Shown: in pieces, positions 42,217 to 50,602 of the stretch
Layout of the letters: every line of letters begins with the position of its first letter
How positions within the stretch are numbered: position 1 is the first letter of the stretch
NCBI RefSeq assembly: GCF_026870155.1
Contig: NZ_CP113975.1
Coordinates: 4,526,001-4,590,000, forward strand
Reading direction: 5' to 3'
DNA length: 64,000 bases
Origin: Flavobacterium marginilacus
GTDB taxonomy: Bacteria > Bacteroidota > Bacteroidia > Flavobacteriales > Flavobacteriaceae
Notes under the pieces: model-generated
What the model saw: only the letters and a program-made list of their open reading frames with translations
Told to the model about the DNA's origin: nothing
Database searches by the model: none
Made by a program: the position numbers and the translations under genes

Positions 42217-43449
42217 TTAAGAAGCAATCTCCAAACGTTTCAATAAATTTTTATTCAATGTTTCTTTGGCGTATTCCATATCGATCTCTAATTTTTTATC
42301 ATCAGAACTTGGCAGTTCATACATAGCGTCTGTTAAGATTGCTTCACATAATGAACGCAGTCCACGGGCACCTAACTTGTACTCCAATGCTTTTTCAACA
42401 ATAAAATCCAAAGCTTCATCAGTAATAGTAAAATCAACTTCGTCCATCAAAAACAATTTTTGATATTGCTTGATTAAAGCATTTTTTGGCTGCGTCAAAA
42501 TCGCACGAAGTGTTTCTCTGTCCAATGGATCCATGTGTGTCAAAACTGGCAAACGTCCAATAATCTCAGGGATTAATCCAAAATCCTTGATGTCTTTTGG
42601 AATAATGTACTGCAGTAAATTGTCTTTATCAATATTATCCGCATTTTTGGAAGTCGAATAACCTACTGCCTGACGGTTCAAACGTTTTGAAATAATACGT
42701 TCTACTCCATCAAAAGCACCACCGGCAATAAACAAAATGTTCTGCGTGTTTACCTCAACAAATTTTTGATCTGGATGTTTACGTCCTCCTTTTGGCGGTA
42801 CATTAACAACAGTTCCTTCCAATAATTTCAATAAGGCCTGCTGTACTCCCTCTCCCGAAACATCACGGGTAATGGAAGGATTATCGCTTTTACGGGCAAT
42901 TTTATCAATTTCATCAATAAAAACAATTCCTCTTTCAGCTTTGGTTACATCATAATCGGCAGCCTGCAAAAGACGTGTCAAAATACTCTCAACATCTTCC
43001 CCAACATAACCAGCTTCGGTAAGAACCGTTGCATCAACAATGGCAAGAGGTACATCCAGCATTTTGGCAATTGTTTTTGCAACCAAAGTTTTACCTGTAC
43101 CAGTCTGCCCTACCATAATGATATTGCTTTTTTCAATTTCTACCTCATCGTCCAACTGCTGCTGCATCAAACGTTTGTAGTGATTATAAACCGCAACAGA
43201 CATTACTTTTTTGGTCTGCTCCTGCCCAATTACGTATTGATCCAGAAAAGCACGAATTTCTTTTGGTTTCTTTAAAATTAAATCACCGACGAGTTTCGAA
43301 CCTCTGTTTGTTTTTAATTCTTCCAGAACAATTCCGTGTGCTTGTTCGATGCATTTATCACAAATGTGTGCATCGATTCCAGCAATCAATAAATTGGTTT
43401 CCGGTTTTTTCCTTCCGCAGAAAGAACATTGTAATACTTGTTTTGCCAT
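42217..43449 (-). CDS. clpX: ATP-dependent Clp protease ATP-binding subunit ClpX
   Basis: A 410-aa AAA+ unfoldase that feeds ClpP. The N-terminal zinc-binding domain has Cys8, Cys11, Cys30 and Cys33. Walker A GQTGTGKT lies near 113-120, the pore-loop GYVGEDVES near 147, Walker B VFIDEID near 175, and the C-terminal [10 protein letters not shown] sensor 2 arginine is present. It is downstream of clpP and tig on the same strand, the conserved tig-clpP-clpX order. The spacer from clpP holds a hairpin of repeated CGAAAGTC units. Confidence 0.97.
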   Translation of the reverse strand: MAKQVLQCSFCGRKKPETNLLIAGIDAHICDKCIEQAHGIVLEELKTNRGSKLVGDLILKKPKEIRAFLDQYVIGQEQTKKVMSVAVYNHYKRLMQQQLDDEVEIEKSNIIMVGQTGTGKTLVAKTIAKMLDVPLAIVDATVLTEAGYVGEDVESILTRLLQAADYDVTKAERGIVFIDEIDKIARKSDNPSITRDVSGEGVQQALLKLLEGTVVNVPPKGGRKHPDQKFVEVNTQNILFIAGGAFDGVERIISKRLNRQAVGYSTSKNADNIDKDNLLQYIIPKDIKDFGLIPEIIGRLPVLTHMDPLDRETLRAILTQPKNALIKQYQKLFLMDEVDFTITDEALDFIVEKALEYKLGARGLRSLCEAILTDAMYELPSSDDKKLEIDMEYAKETLNKNLLKRLEIAS

Positions 43450-43452
43450 TCT

Positions 43453-43530
43453 TTATAGTCTAAAGCCGAAAGTCTTAAAGTCGAAAGTCTTAGCATTGCT
43501 TTTGACTTTCGACTTTCGTCTTTCGACTAT
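43453..43530. repeat. CGAAAGTC repeat hairpin between clpP and clpX
   Basis: Repeats of CGAAAGTC and its complement form an imperfect inverted repeat of about 24 bp. It separates clpX from clpP and could attenuate read-through (inference). Confidence 0.6.
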
Positions 43531-43533
43531 TTT

Positions 43534-44208
43534 TTATCCTCTTCTCAATACCTCATCAATCATTCCGTATTCTTTGGCTTCATCAGCGATCATCCAGTAA
43601 TCGCGTTCACTGTCTTTGTGCACTTTGTCAAAAGTTTGACCTGAATGATGTGAAATGATGTGGTATAATTCATCTTTCAGTTTCAGCATTTCACGCAAGT
43701 TGATTTCCATATCTGTAGCAACACCTTGTGCTCCTCCTGACGGCTGGTGAATCATTACTCTTGAGTGTGGCAGAGCCGAACGTTTTCCTGCTGCACCCGC
43801 ACACAAAAGAACCGCTCCCATAGAAGCCGCCATTCCAGTACAGATAGTAGCAACATCTGGTTTGATGTACTGCATGGTATCATAAATCCCCAAACCAGCA
43901 TAAACGCTTCCTCCAGGTGAATTCAAATAAATCTGAATATCCTTTGAAGCATCTGCACTTTCCAGAAATAATAATTGTGCCTGAACAATATTTGCAATCT
44001 GATCATCGATTCCTGTGCCAAGGAAAATAATTCTGTCCATCATCAGTCTTGAAAAAACATCCAATTGAGAAATATTCAGCTGACGCTCTTCAATTATATA
44101 GGGAGTCATGCCTTTTGGATTCATTGCCGATACTATTTTATCATAGTACATTGCATTTACTCCTTGACCTTTAATCGCAAATTTTTTGAATTCTTTTCCG
44201 TAGTCCAT
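43534..44208 (-). CDS. clpP: ATP-dependent Clp protease proteolytic subunit ClpP
   Basis: A 224-aa serine protease subunit that forms the tetradecameric chamber with ClpX. The catalytic residues are Ser129 in GMAASMG, His154 in MIHQPSG and the Asp of KVHKDSERDYW. N-terminal sequence before about residue 30 may include a processed propeptide. It lies between tig and clpX on the minus strand. Nothing unusual is seen. Confidence 0.97.
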   Translation of the reverse strand: MDYGKEFKKFAIKGQGVNAMYYDKIVSAMNPKGMTPYIIEERQLNISQLDVFSRLMMDRIIFLGTGIDDQIANIVQAQLLFLESADASKDIQIYLNSPGGSVYAGLGIYDTMQYIKPDVATICTGMAASMGAVLLCAGAAGKRSALPHSRVMIHQPSGGAQGVATDMEINLREMLKLKDELYHIISHHSGQTFDKVHKDSERDYWMIADEAKEYGMIDEVLRRG

Positions 44209-44522
44209 GTTTTTAAGTTTAAAAGTTTGAAAGTCTAAAGTCTGAAAGTGACTTTAAACGAATAAAACAAAGTTCATACCCTTTTTATAAATGATGCCAA
44301 TTTGTCTTCTTATTATATTTTATAAGTTTGAAATTTATGAAATAAAAATTTAAGACGTAAGCTTAAAACTTAAAAAAAGAGCGTCAAAAATTATCTTTTG
44401 ACGCTCAAATATAACTATTTTTTATCTTTCCATATCTGTAATAAAATCTTAAAATTTGGAATACAACTAATAAAGTTCCACTCCACAACTTTTGACTTTA
44501 AAACTTTTGACTTTCTGCTGAA
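44209..44522. other. Intergenic region of 314 bp between clpP and tig
   Basis: No gene was found. It contains low-complexity GAAAGTCTAAAGTC-type tracts near both ends and the tig terminator at 44372-44406. Confidence 0.6.
44372..44406 (-). terminator. Terminator of tig
   Basis: A perfect 11-bp stem (GAGCGTCAAAA with TTTTGACGCTC) is followed, on the minus strand, by TTTTTTT. Confidence 0.85.
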
Positions 44523-45848
44523 TTATTCTCCGTAAGACGCGGCGATAAATTCTTCGTAAGTTACTTCTTTAGTAGTTGGGTTTGCTTTTTCTTTGAATAA
44601 ATCCAATAATTTAGCAGCAACCACTTGATCAGAAAGTCTTTTTACTTCTTCTTGGTTAGATAAAACTCTAGCCACAATTCCCTGAACTTCTTCATCAGTT
44701 GGGTTTGTTTGTCCAAACTGCGCCATTTGCTGTTTGATTGCATTTGTTGTAAACGCTTTCAAATCATCAAAAGTAATCTGGATATTACTTGCAGCCATTG
44801 CTTTTCCTTCGATCAATTGGAAACGTAAACCTCTTTCAGATCTTGCGTATTCTACGATTGCTTCTTCTGGAGTTAATTGTTTTTCTCCAACAGTCTGCAG
44901 CCATTTGATTAAGAATTCAGAAGGCAAGTCAAATTTGGTATTTTCAACCAAAAAGTTTTGAACGTCTGCCAATAATTTTTGGTCTGCCTGCTGTGCAAAT
45001 TGAGACTCAGCATCTTCTTTGATTTTTGCTTTCAAATCTTCCAAAGAAGCAACATTTCCTTCTCCGAATAATTTGTCGAACAATTCCTGGTTCAATTCAG
45101 CTGGCTCAGAAACATTGATAGCAGAGATAGTAAAATCAACATCAATTGCTAAATCATGTACATTATCGTGACCAACTTTCAGGTAATCCATCAATTGGTG
45201 ATCGTCTTGGAATAAACCTTTTGTGTTTACTGTAACTACATCTCCAACTTCTTTTCCGATAAATAAATCAGCAGTCGCTTTGTCTTTGAATACATCTAAA
45301 GATAAAGTGGTTTTATTATCAATTCCGTTTTCAGCATTTGTAAAAGTTCCAGTAACATCAGCATCAGCAGTTACTTTTTCAACTGGATTTGCATTACCAA
45401 ATTGTTTTTGGATACGAGCTACTTGACCATCAATTAATTTATCATCGGCAGTAACAACATATTTTACGATATCATTTTTAGCTTCAAGATCCAATTCAAA
45501 AGAAGGAACCAAACCAATTTCGTATTCAAAAACCAATTCTTCTGCATCCCAATCCAAGTTTTCGTTTTCTTTAGCAAGAGGAGTTCCCAAAAGGTTCAAT
45601 CTTTCAGATTGTACAAAACGCTCCAAAGCCAAATCCACTACTTTCTTAACTTCTTCCTTTTTGATAGCTTTACCGTATTGTTTTTCAACAAGGTCTTTTG
45701 GTACTTGTCCTTTTCTAAAACCTTTTACAGTCGCCAAAGGCATTTTTTCGTTTATTCTTTTCGCTACTTGTCCTTTGTAATCCATGTGAACAACTGTCAT
45801 CACAATCGTTTCATTCACAGCGTCTATTGCTACTCTTTTGATATCCAT
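44523..45848 (-). CDS. tig: Trigger factor
   Basis: A 441-aa ribosome-associated chaperone and prolyl isomerase. The N-terminal ribosome-binding domain contains the KGFRKGQVPKDLVEKQYG signature (GFRxGxxP, near residue 43). The middle peptidyl-prolyl isomerase region is divergent, as usual in Bacteroidota, with no clear FKBP core. The C-terminal chaperone arms end the protein. It leads the tig-clpP-clpX run and has an excellent promoter. Confidence 0.94.
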   Translation of the reverse strand: MDIKRVAIDAVNETIVMTVVHMDYKGQVAKRINEKMPLATVKGFRKGQVPKDLVEKQYGKAIKKEEVKKVVDLALERFVQSERLNLLGTPLAKENENLDWDAEELVFEYEIGLVPSFELDLEAKNDIVKYVVTADDKLIDGQVARIQKQFGNANPVEKVTADADVTGTFTNAENGIDNKTTLSLDVFKDKATADLFIGKEVGDVVTVNTKGLFQDDHQLMDYLKVGHDNVHDLAIDVDFTISAINVSEPAELNQELFDKLFGEGNVASLEDLKAKIKEDAESQFAQQADQKLLADVQNFLVENTKFDLPSEFLIKWLQTVGEKQLTPEEAIVEYARSERGLRFQLIEGKAMAASNIQITFDDLKAFTTNAIKQQMAQFGQTNPTDEEVQGIVARVLSNQEEVKRLSDQVVAAKLLDLFKEKANPTTKEVTYEEFIAASYGE

Positions 45849-45882
45849 CTTCTTCTTTAATTTACATTATAAAATTGGGTCG

Positions 45883-45913
45883 CAAAATTACAAAACTTTT
45901 GCAACCCAAACAA
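45883..45913 (-). promoter_or_regulatory. tig promoter
   Basis: On the minus strand TTG (45911-45913), 20 nt and TAATTTTG (45883-45890) match the Bacteroidota consensus. It is 35 nt before the start. Confidence 0.8.
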
Positions 45914-45996
45914 GTATTTTAAGATTTTGAATTTTACAGGAATTTGTTGTGATTTTAAGCCGTTTATACCACAAATACAATTGGTTAAAATAATTT

Positions 45997-46101
45997 GGGC
46001 TTGACCAAAAGGGTCAGGCTTTCCGCTACAAGTCCTCGCTCAGTTCCGCTATTGCTTCACTGGGCTGTGGGCTTTTCACTTCAATCCTTCACGCGGGATT
46101 T
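45997..46101. repeat. GC-rich dispersed-repeat-like element
   Basis: A block of about 105 bp (GGGCTTGACCAAAAGGGTCAGG, then CTTTCCGCTACAAGTCCTCG and repeated CTT-TTC/GGG runs) is far more GC-rich than its flanks and non-coding. It resembles intergenic repeat elements I recall from many Flavobacteria. It marks the left end of the accessory segment. Confidence 0.5.
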
Positions 46102-46259
46102 GGTGAAATTATAAAGATTTTTGTTGTTTATGACTTCAATTTCATAAATGTGTCTTTTGACAATTTGCTAAGAATTGTTTATATATTAGCACGACGAACA
46201 AGAGAAGTTTAATCAAACCTATTAACAAAACATAGTACATTACAGAACGATACACTTAA

Positions 46260-46892
46260 ATGGACAACTATAAAGAAACATTTGAAACCTGGAACAAAAT
46301 TGCTTCACTATACGAAGAAAAGTTTATGAACTTAGATTTATATGACAAGACTTATGACTTTATATGTGATTCAATACTCAAAGAGAAAGCTGAAATATTA
46401 GAAATTGGCTGTGGTCCTGGGAATATTACAAAATATCTTTTATCCAAGCGACCCGACTTTAACATACACGGAATTGACATTGCGCCAAACATGATTGAAC
46501 TTGCAAAAAAGAACAATCCAGCTGCAAGTTTCAGTGTAATGGATATTCGACATATAAGCGAGCTAATAGCAAAATATGACGGAATAATTTGTGGTTTTTG
46601 CTTGCCTTATTTATCACATAGCGATGGCAAAAAACTAATTCATGGCGCTACTCAATTACTGAACAACAATGGATTTTTATACATCAGTTTTGTTGAAGGC
46701 AACCCTGATAAATCAGACTTTCAAACTAGTAGTAGTGGCGACCGAAGTTATTTCTATTTCTATGAATTAGACCAGTTAAAAAAACAACTCCTCGACAATT
46801 CATTTGAAGATCTAACAGTATTTAAAGTAAAATATAAAAGACCAGAATCTAATGAAGAAACACATACTATATTAACTGCACGAAAAAAATAG
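46260..46892 (+). CDS. Class I SAM-dependent methyltransferase
   Basis: A 210-aa protein with a Rossmann methyltransferase core: ILEIGCGPGNITKYLL (motif I, about 45-60), the acidic IHGIDIAPNMIELAKKN and YDGIICGFCLPYLSH region. The substrate is unknown; a small-molecule methylase is the usual guess for this type. It stands between the GC-rich repeat and the insertion sequence, with no TAnnTTTG promoter of the usual form, which suggests an acquired cassette (inference). Base composition is low-GC, like its neighbours. Confidence 0.88.
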   Translation: MDNYKETFETWNKIASLYEEKFMNLDLYDKTYDFICDSILKEKAEILEIGCGPGNITKYLLSKRPDFNIHGIDIAPNMIELAKKNNPAASFSVMDIRHISELIAKYDGIICGFCLPYLSHSDGKKLIHGATQLLNNNGFLYISFVEGNPDKSDFQTSSSGDRSYFYFYELDQLKKQLLDNSFEDLTVFKVKYKRPESNEETHTILTARKK

Positions 46893-46930
46893 TAATTTAG
46901 CATCGCAATAGATAATTCAAACTTTATAAA

Positions 46931-47290
46931 TTGACAAAGTATTTAAAATATCTCATTTCACTCTTTATGGCTTTTGGCTTGATGGTGAATGACGGTATTT
47001 TACATTCTAAATCAAATTCTGCGGAGTATTATCAGGTTTCATATTTTAAGACTGGAAATGAATTTGATCCTAAGGATTCCAAATCCTACGTATTCCATCA
47101 GAAACATTCCCCTGAAAAGATTGCATTTTCGATTATTTCAGCATATCTAGAATTTCATGACATCCATAATCTTAAAACTCGGAATCTTCAAAAATTACAA
47201 AATTTACTTTATCAAAACATAAGCGCAGCTAAAGCGCAAATGACTTTTTTAAGCAAAGTCATTAATTCCAGCAACCACTTCTCTAATTAA
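46931..47290 (+). CDS. Hypothetical secreted protein, 119 aa
   Basis: The frame starts at a TTG; the ATG at 46967 is an alternative start, but the longer form gives a better signal sequence (KYLKYLISLFMAFGLMVND). The rest is polar, with YQVSYFKTGNEFDPKDSKSYVFHQ, and ends in a helical segment LQNISAAKAQMTFLSKVIN-like without motif. It lies directly before the insertion sequence and the interrupted 59-codon gene. Function is unknown. Confidence 0.55.
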   Translation: MTKYLKYLISLFMAFGLMVNDGILHSKSNSAEYYQVSYFKTGNEFDPKDSKSYVFHQKHSPEKIAFSIISAYLEFHDIHNLKTRNLQKLQNLLYQNISAAKAQMTFLSKVINSSNHFSN

Positions 47291-47392
47291 TTTATACATA
47301 GCGTAGAAATCCTTTCTAAGCATTTATGCAATTCCATGCATAACGATGATAAAAAATGTCTAATCATTTATCATTTACAAAATGTATAAACT

Positions 47393-47397
47393 TAATA
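47393..47397. repeat. Left copy of the 5-bp target duplication (TAATA)
   Basis: TAATA at 47393-47397 matches the TAATA at 48410-48414 immediately outside the other end of the element. Confidence 0.75.
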
Positions 47398-48409
47398 ACC
47401 TGAACTCGATTAATAAAATACAGCCAATTGGTTAGTTTTAATCGTTTCGTATTTCAAAGAAGGTTTTTTAGGCAGAAAATTATAAGCAATTATTCCAGCG
47501 ATAAGATTTGACAAAAAGTTGGTAAATGAACGATGTCTAGAATGTTCAACTTGGCAAATATTTTTAAGTTCATCGTTAACCGTTTCTATTATTGAACGTT
47601 TACGGAGTAAAATTTTATCACTCATTTCCATCAAACTATTTTTCATATTATTTCGAATACTTGTAATTAATTGGATTCCATCAACAAATAATAATTGAGA
47701 GAGTTTCTCGCTTATATATCCTTTATCACCAAATAGTTTTCCGAAAATAGCATTCAAAAAGCCCTCATTTTTCAGTGGCTCTCTATCATCTACGTTGGCT
47801 TGAGTTACAGCAAAACTTAACAATTCTCCTTTGTCATTAATGATGATGTGGAGTTTAAACCCATGAAACCAGCCCATTGTAGATTTCCCTGTAGTGGCAA
47901 TACCTTTAAAAACTTTGTTTCTACTGATTCGTTTGTTTTTACAAACTCTAATTGGTGTTGAGTCTACAAACGAAATGCCTGTGCAATTGCCTAAGCAACA
48001 GGTTTTGGCAAAAATTGTCATTGGCAAAAGAACACTTTGCATTAGTTCTAAAAAGCGATTATAAGAAACTGTATTAGGAAATTCATTTTGCATATGCTTT
48101 TGGACATAAAAAATGTAATAATGCTTGAAACAGCGAAAACCACTCAAATGAAAAAGTAAATAAATTGTAATTACTTCTGATTTTGACATAATCGAAGGAC
48201 GTTTGGAAGGTTTTCCTAGCAGAAAAGACTGTGTGGTTTTATCAAAATCTTTGCAAAATTCATCAACAATAGAAAAAATATCTGTAATTTTATCAAAACA
48301 AATCATAAGGTAGAGTTTAGTTAAATATTTAATTGTCAGAAATTTAAATATACTAAATTTTACCTTTTTCTACAAAATTTTCAACCAAAATTATTAATCG
48401 AGTTCAGGT
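47398..48409 (-). mobile_element. IS982-family insertion sequence, complete
   Basis: The element is 1012 bp with perfect 19-bp terminal inverted repeats (ACCTGAACTCGATTAATAA at 47398-47416 and its complement at 48391-48409). It encodes one intact transposase of the IS982 family. The ACC start of the repeat is also typical of that family (from memory). The flanking 5-bp duplication and restored open frame after excision show that this insertion is recent. Confidence 0.88.
47410..48306 (-). CDS. IS982-family transposase
   Basis: A 298-aa DDE transposase. The catalytic triad is Asp115 in FVDSTPIRV, Asp194 in LFGDKGYISE and Glu241 in RSIIETVNDELK, with the family-typical KGIATTGKSTMGWFHGFKLH segment around 134-153. 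No stop or frameshift interrupts the frame, so the element may be active. Its stop codon lies inside the left inverted repeat. It is transcribed opposite to the methyltransferase. Confidence 0.95.
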   Translation of the reverse strand: MICFDKITDIFSIVDEFCKDFDKTTQSFLLGKPSKRPSIMSKSEVITIYLLFHLSGFRCFKHYYIFYVQKHMQNEFPNTVSYNRFLELMQSVLLPMTIFAKTCCLGNCTGISFVDSTPIRVCKNKRISRNKVFKGIATTGKSTMGWFHGFKLHIIINDKGELLSFAVTQANVDDREPLKNEGFLNAIFGKLFGDKGYISEKLSQLLFVDGIQLITSIRNNMKNSLMEMSDKILLRKRSIIETVNDELKNICQVEHSRHRSFTNFLSNLIAGIIAYNFLPKKPSLKYETIKTNQLAVFY

Positions 48410-48414
48410 TAATA
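48410..48414. repeat. Right copy of the 5-bp target duplication (TAATA)
   Basis: See the left copy at 47393-47397. The two are identical. Confidence 0.75.
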
Positions 48415-48588
48415 ACAAAACTCATTTGGAGAAATCCAAACAGCCATCCCATTGGCTAAAAAGAAAATTCATAATGATTATTACCGCTTTCATGATTGGA
48501 ATATCAAACGGTATGAACACAGGAGATAATATCATTCTTAAAAATCAAAACCAAACTGAACAACATAAAAAAGATTGATTTGAGTTTT

Positions 48589-48671
48589 AACCGCAAGGTC
48601 CGCAAAGAAAAAAAACGCAAAGTCCGCAAAACTTTGCGAACCTTGCGTAATACTTTACACTCTTTGCGGTT
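48589..48671. repeat. AACCGCAA-bounded inverted-repeat element
   Basis: Outer arms AACCGCAA (48589-48596) and TTGCGGTT (48664-48671) enclose a perfect 8-bp hairpin (48616-48623 with 48631-48638). Multiple CGCAAAG units are present. It lies at the 3' end of the MOSC gene and may be a dispersed repeat or transcription stop. Confidence 0.55.
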
Positions 48672-48681
48672 ATTATCGTTA

Positions 48682-49500
48682 TTATTTGCTCTTACTTAAA
48701 ACCTTCACTTCATCACCAACCGAAACAATTCCTAATCCCAATCCAATGACATTTTGTCCAAACAATACTTTGTTTCCAAAATTTCTATATTGGGCTAATG
48801 TTTTCAAAGGATCTTTTCCTGAAACCACGCCTTTTTCCTGATCAACTGTGGTCATCACGCAACGGTCACAAGGCTTCACTCCAACAAAAGAAATATTGCC
48901 AATTTTAAATTCTCTCCAATTATCTTCTTCAAAAGCCTCTCCATTAGTAAAAACAAAATTGGGTCTGAATCGATTCATCGGAACTTTTGTTTCCAGTCTT
49001 CCATTCAAATCATCCAGCGAAGACTGCCCGATAATCAAAAAAGGATAAGCATCCGAGAAAGAAGTAATCTCATTGCCGGTAATTGAGTAATCTGGGTCTA
49101 ATTTTCTTTCGCTGTCATCCGGCATATACATCAACCGTACCGGAAAACCCAATAGTTTTGTAAACCAATCAGAACTATCCTTACTAACTTCATATGCTTC
49201 GATAGTATCTTCCCAAACCGTTACTTCAATTTTTTCTTCTTTAGAGAAAACGGGACGAAGCTGCACATCAATCGATTCCGAAAGAACTCTTTGAGTAATT
49301 CTTAGAGAATCCCCAGCTATTTCAGGTTTAAAAAGTGCCAATTCTGGATATTCACGCTGCGATAAAAAACGGCCATCCGCATCGACTAAAAGCCAGCGTC
49401 TGTCCAGCTCCAAACCACGATCTGTAACATTTGATTCCTGCTGTTGAATTCCGCCTAACGATTTTACAGGATATACCCAGATTTCTGAAAGTTCCAGCAT
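48682..49500 (-). CDS. MOSC-domain molybdenum cofactor-related protein
   Basis: A 272-aa protein. The N-terminal beta-barrel domain contains SEIWVYPVKSLGGIQQQES and DRRWLLVDADGRFLSQREYP. The C-terminal MOSC domain holds the conserved cysteine in VKPCDRCVMTTVD, as in molybdenum cofactor sulfurases and the mARC/YcbX amidoxime-reducing group. The ATG at 49500 is chosen because residues upstream in the longer frame have no family match. The role may be reduction of N-hydroxylated compounds; this is inference. Confidence 0.9.
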   Translation of the reverse strand: MLELSEIWVYPVKSLGGIQQQESNVTDRGLELDRRWLLVDADGRFLSQREYPELALFKPEIAGDSLRITQRVLSESIDVQLRPVFSKEEKIEVTVWEDTIEAYEVSKDSSDWFTKLLGFPVRLMYMPDDSERKLDPDYSITGNEITSFSDAYPFLIIGQSSLDDLNGRLETKVPMNRFRPNFVFTNGEAFEEDNWREFKIGNISFVGVKPCDRCVMTTVDQEKGVVSGKDPLKTLAQYRNFGNKVLFGQNVIGLGLGIVSVGDEVKVLSKSK

Positions 49501-49514
49501 ATTATTATTTTTTT

Positions 49515-49522
49515 CAAATCTA
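49515..49522 (-). promoter_or_regulatory. TAnnTTTG box of the MOSC gene
   Basis: On the minus strand TAGATTTG lies only 15 nt upstream of the chosen start at 49500. It supports that start over the longer frame at 49605. Confidence 0.55.
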
Positions 49523-49606
49523 CAAATTAAGAATATCTTTTGATTTATCACATCAAAATTTATTATGCCTGTCAAGCCAAACCTTAAAATCAAATTATGC
49601 TGCAAA

Positions 49607-49636
49607 CAAAAAACAGCCTTATATTAAGGCTGTTGG
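49607..49636 (-). terminator. Terminator of the heavy-metal-binding protein gene
   Basis: On the minus strand a stem AACAGCCTTA with TAAGGCTGTT is followed by TTTTTT. It lies 20 nt after the gene's stop. Confidence 0.75.
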
Positions 49637-49655
49637 GAAACTACTAATTTATGTT

Positions 49656-49991
49656 TTACTTTTTTTTATCTTCCTTTTTCTCAGTCATTGCCATTCCGCA
49701 TTTTGGACATTTCCCAGGCTTATCTGATGCTGAACCGTCCATTGTGCAGACATATTTACTTTTTGCAGGCTGTTTTTCTTTTCCGGCTGTTTTATGTACA
49801 GTTTCTTTAGTGGCAACTAAATCCATGCCGCACTTACTGCATTTTCCTTTTTTGTCACTCATTTCTTTAGGATGCATTGGACAGGTAAACATCGTTTTTT
49901 GAACTTCTTTTTTTGGAGGTGCTGCCGTTTGGGCCGATACCGCAGTTCCCATAGCAAAGAATGCGGTTAATACAATAATTAATGTTTTCAT
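49656..49991 (-). CDS. Secreted heavy-metal-binding (HMBD) protein
   Basis: A 111-aa protein. A signal peptide (FFAMGTAVSAQ) is followed by a typical heavy-metal-binding unit with CPMHP and GKCSKCGMDL (about 37-57) and a second, degraded copy with CTMDG and GKCPKCGMAM (about 82-103). Each unit has the CxxC metal-type cysteines. Such domains occur with copper and other metal export systems. No metal pump is adjacent in this window. Confidence 0.85.
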   Translation of the reverse strand: MKTLIIVLTAFFAMGTAVSAQTAAPPKKEVQKTMFTCPMHPKEMSDKKGKCSKCGMDLVATKETVHKTAGKEKQPAKSKYVCTMDGSASDKPGKCPKCGMAMTEKKEDKKK

Positions 49992-50208
49992 GATTTCTAT
50001 TTTTGATTATAAAATTATTAAATACTCACTATTTTTTCACCTAAAATTAATTCTTTTAACTGAACATTCTTTAATAAAAAAAGCATTTGGCATCTTAAAA
50101 AACCCAAATCCAGTTCATCTTTATATGAAGATTCAAACTATTTATTCTATTAAAATCGGAATAAAATACATTGTTTTTAACTTCCGATATAAACGATTGT
50201 CTAAAAAA

Positions 50209-50556
50209 CTACTTTTTATCATTTCCAATAATAGAATAAGCAATAGATTGAGATAATGATAATATGATACTAAAAAACATAGCAACCCAAAATGAGTCTA
50301 CTACAAATCCTCCTACTATCTTTGTACACAATAAAATAATCAAAGCATTTACCACCAATAAAAACAATCCTAAAGTTACTATTGTAAAAGGCAAAGTCAA
50401 CAATACCATGATAGGCTTAATAAAAATATTAAGTAACCCCAAAACAACTGCCACCACCATTGCAGTAAACGGGCCAGCTACATGAACACCCGGTAAGAAA
50501 TGAGCAATTCCAAAAACTAATCCTGCAGTAATAATTATTCTCAAAATTAAATTCAT
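50209..50556 (-). CDS. Small membrane protein (phage holin family/DUF)
   Basis: A 115-aa, almost entirely hydrophobic protein with four likely membrane helices (for example IIITAGLVFGIAHFLPG, MVVAVVLGLLNIFI, LLTLPFTIVTLGLFLLVVNAL and SFWVAMFFSIILSL). It matches the bacterial four-helix family annotated as phage holin family 4 (DUF1469-like/YvlD type). In non-phage settings its role is unknown. There are no phage genes nearby, so the label does not imply prophage. Confidence 0.8.
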   Translation of the reverse strand: MNLILRIIITAGLVFGIAHFLPGVHVAGPFTAMVVAVVLGLLNIFIKPIMVLLTLPFTIVTLGLFLLVVNALIILLCTKIVGGFVVDSFWVAMFFSIILSLSQSIAYSIIGNDKK

Positions 50557-50602
50557 AGTTATATGTTTTAAAATTTTTATAAATGTAATAAATATTACTT
50601 CA

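Larger units (their letters stand above)
47382..48578 (+). pseudogene. 59-codon gene interrupted by the IS982-family element
   Basis: The first 16 bases (47382-47397) encode the start MYKLN and lie before the element. The remaining 164 bases (48415-48578) follow it. Removing the IS and one TAATA duplicate joins them into an uninterrupted 60-codon frame (59 aa, stop TGA at 48576). The restored protein has a basic N-terminal region (SHWLKRK), one hydrophobic segment FIMIITAFMIGISN and a polar tail. The product is probably inactivated; function is unknown. Confidence 0.7.

Noticed and set aside
43453..43530. CRISPR-like short repeats
   Set aside because: The CGAAAGTC units are short, inverted and without regular unique spacers or cas genes.
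45223..45426. Open frames antisense to tig
   Set aside because: Ser/Thr/Val-rich translations of the complement of coding sequence; no signal or motif.
45997..46260. Possible integron attC or cassette boundary beside the methyltransferase
   Set aside because: No paired attC core sites or integrase were found. The block is better described as a repeat-like element.
50209..50556. Prophage sign from the holin-like protein
   Set aside because: Four-helix proteins of this family are common in non-phage loci, and no other phage genes are nearby.
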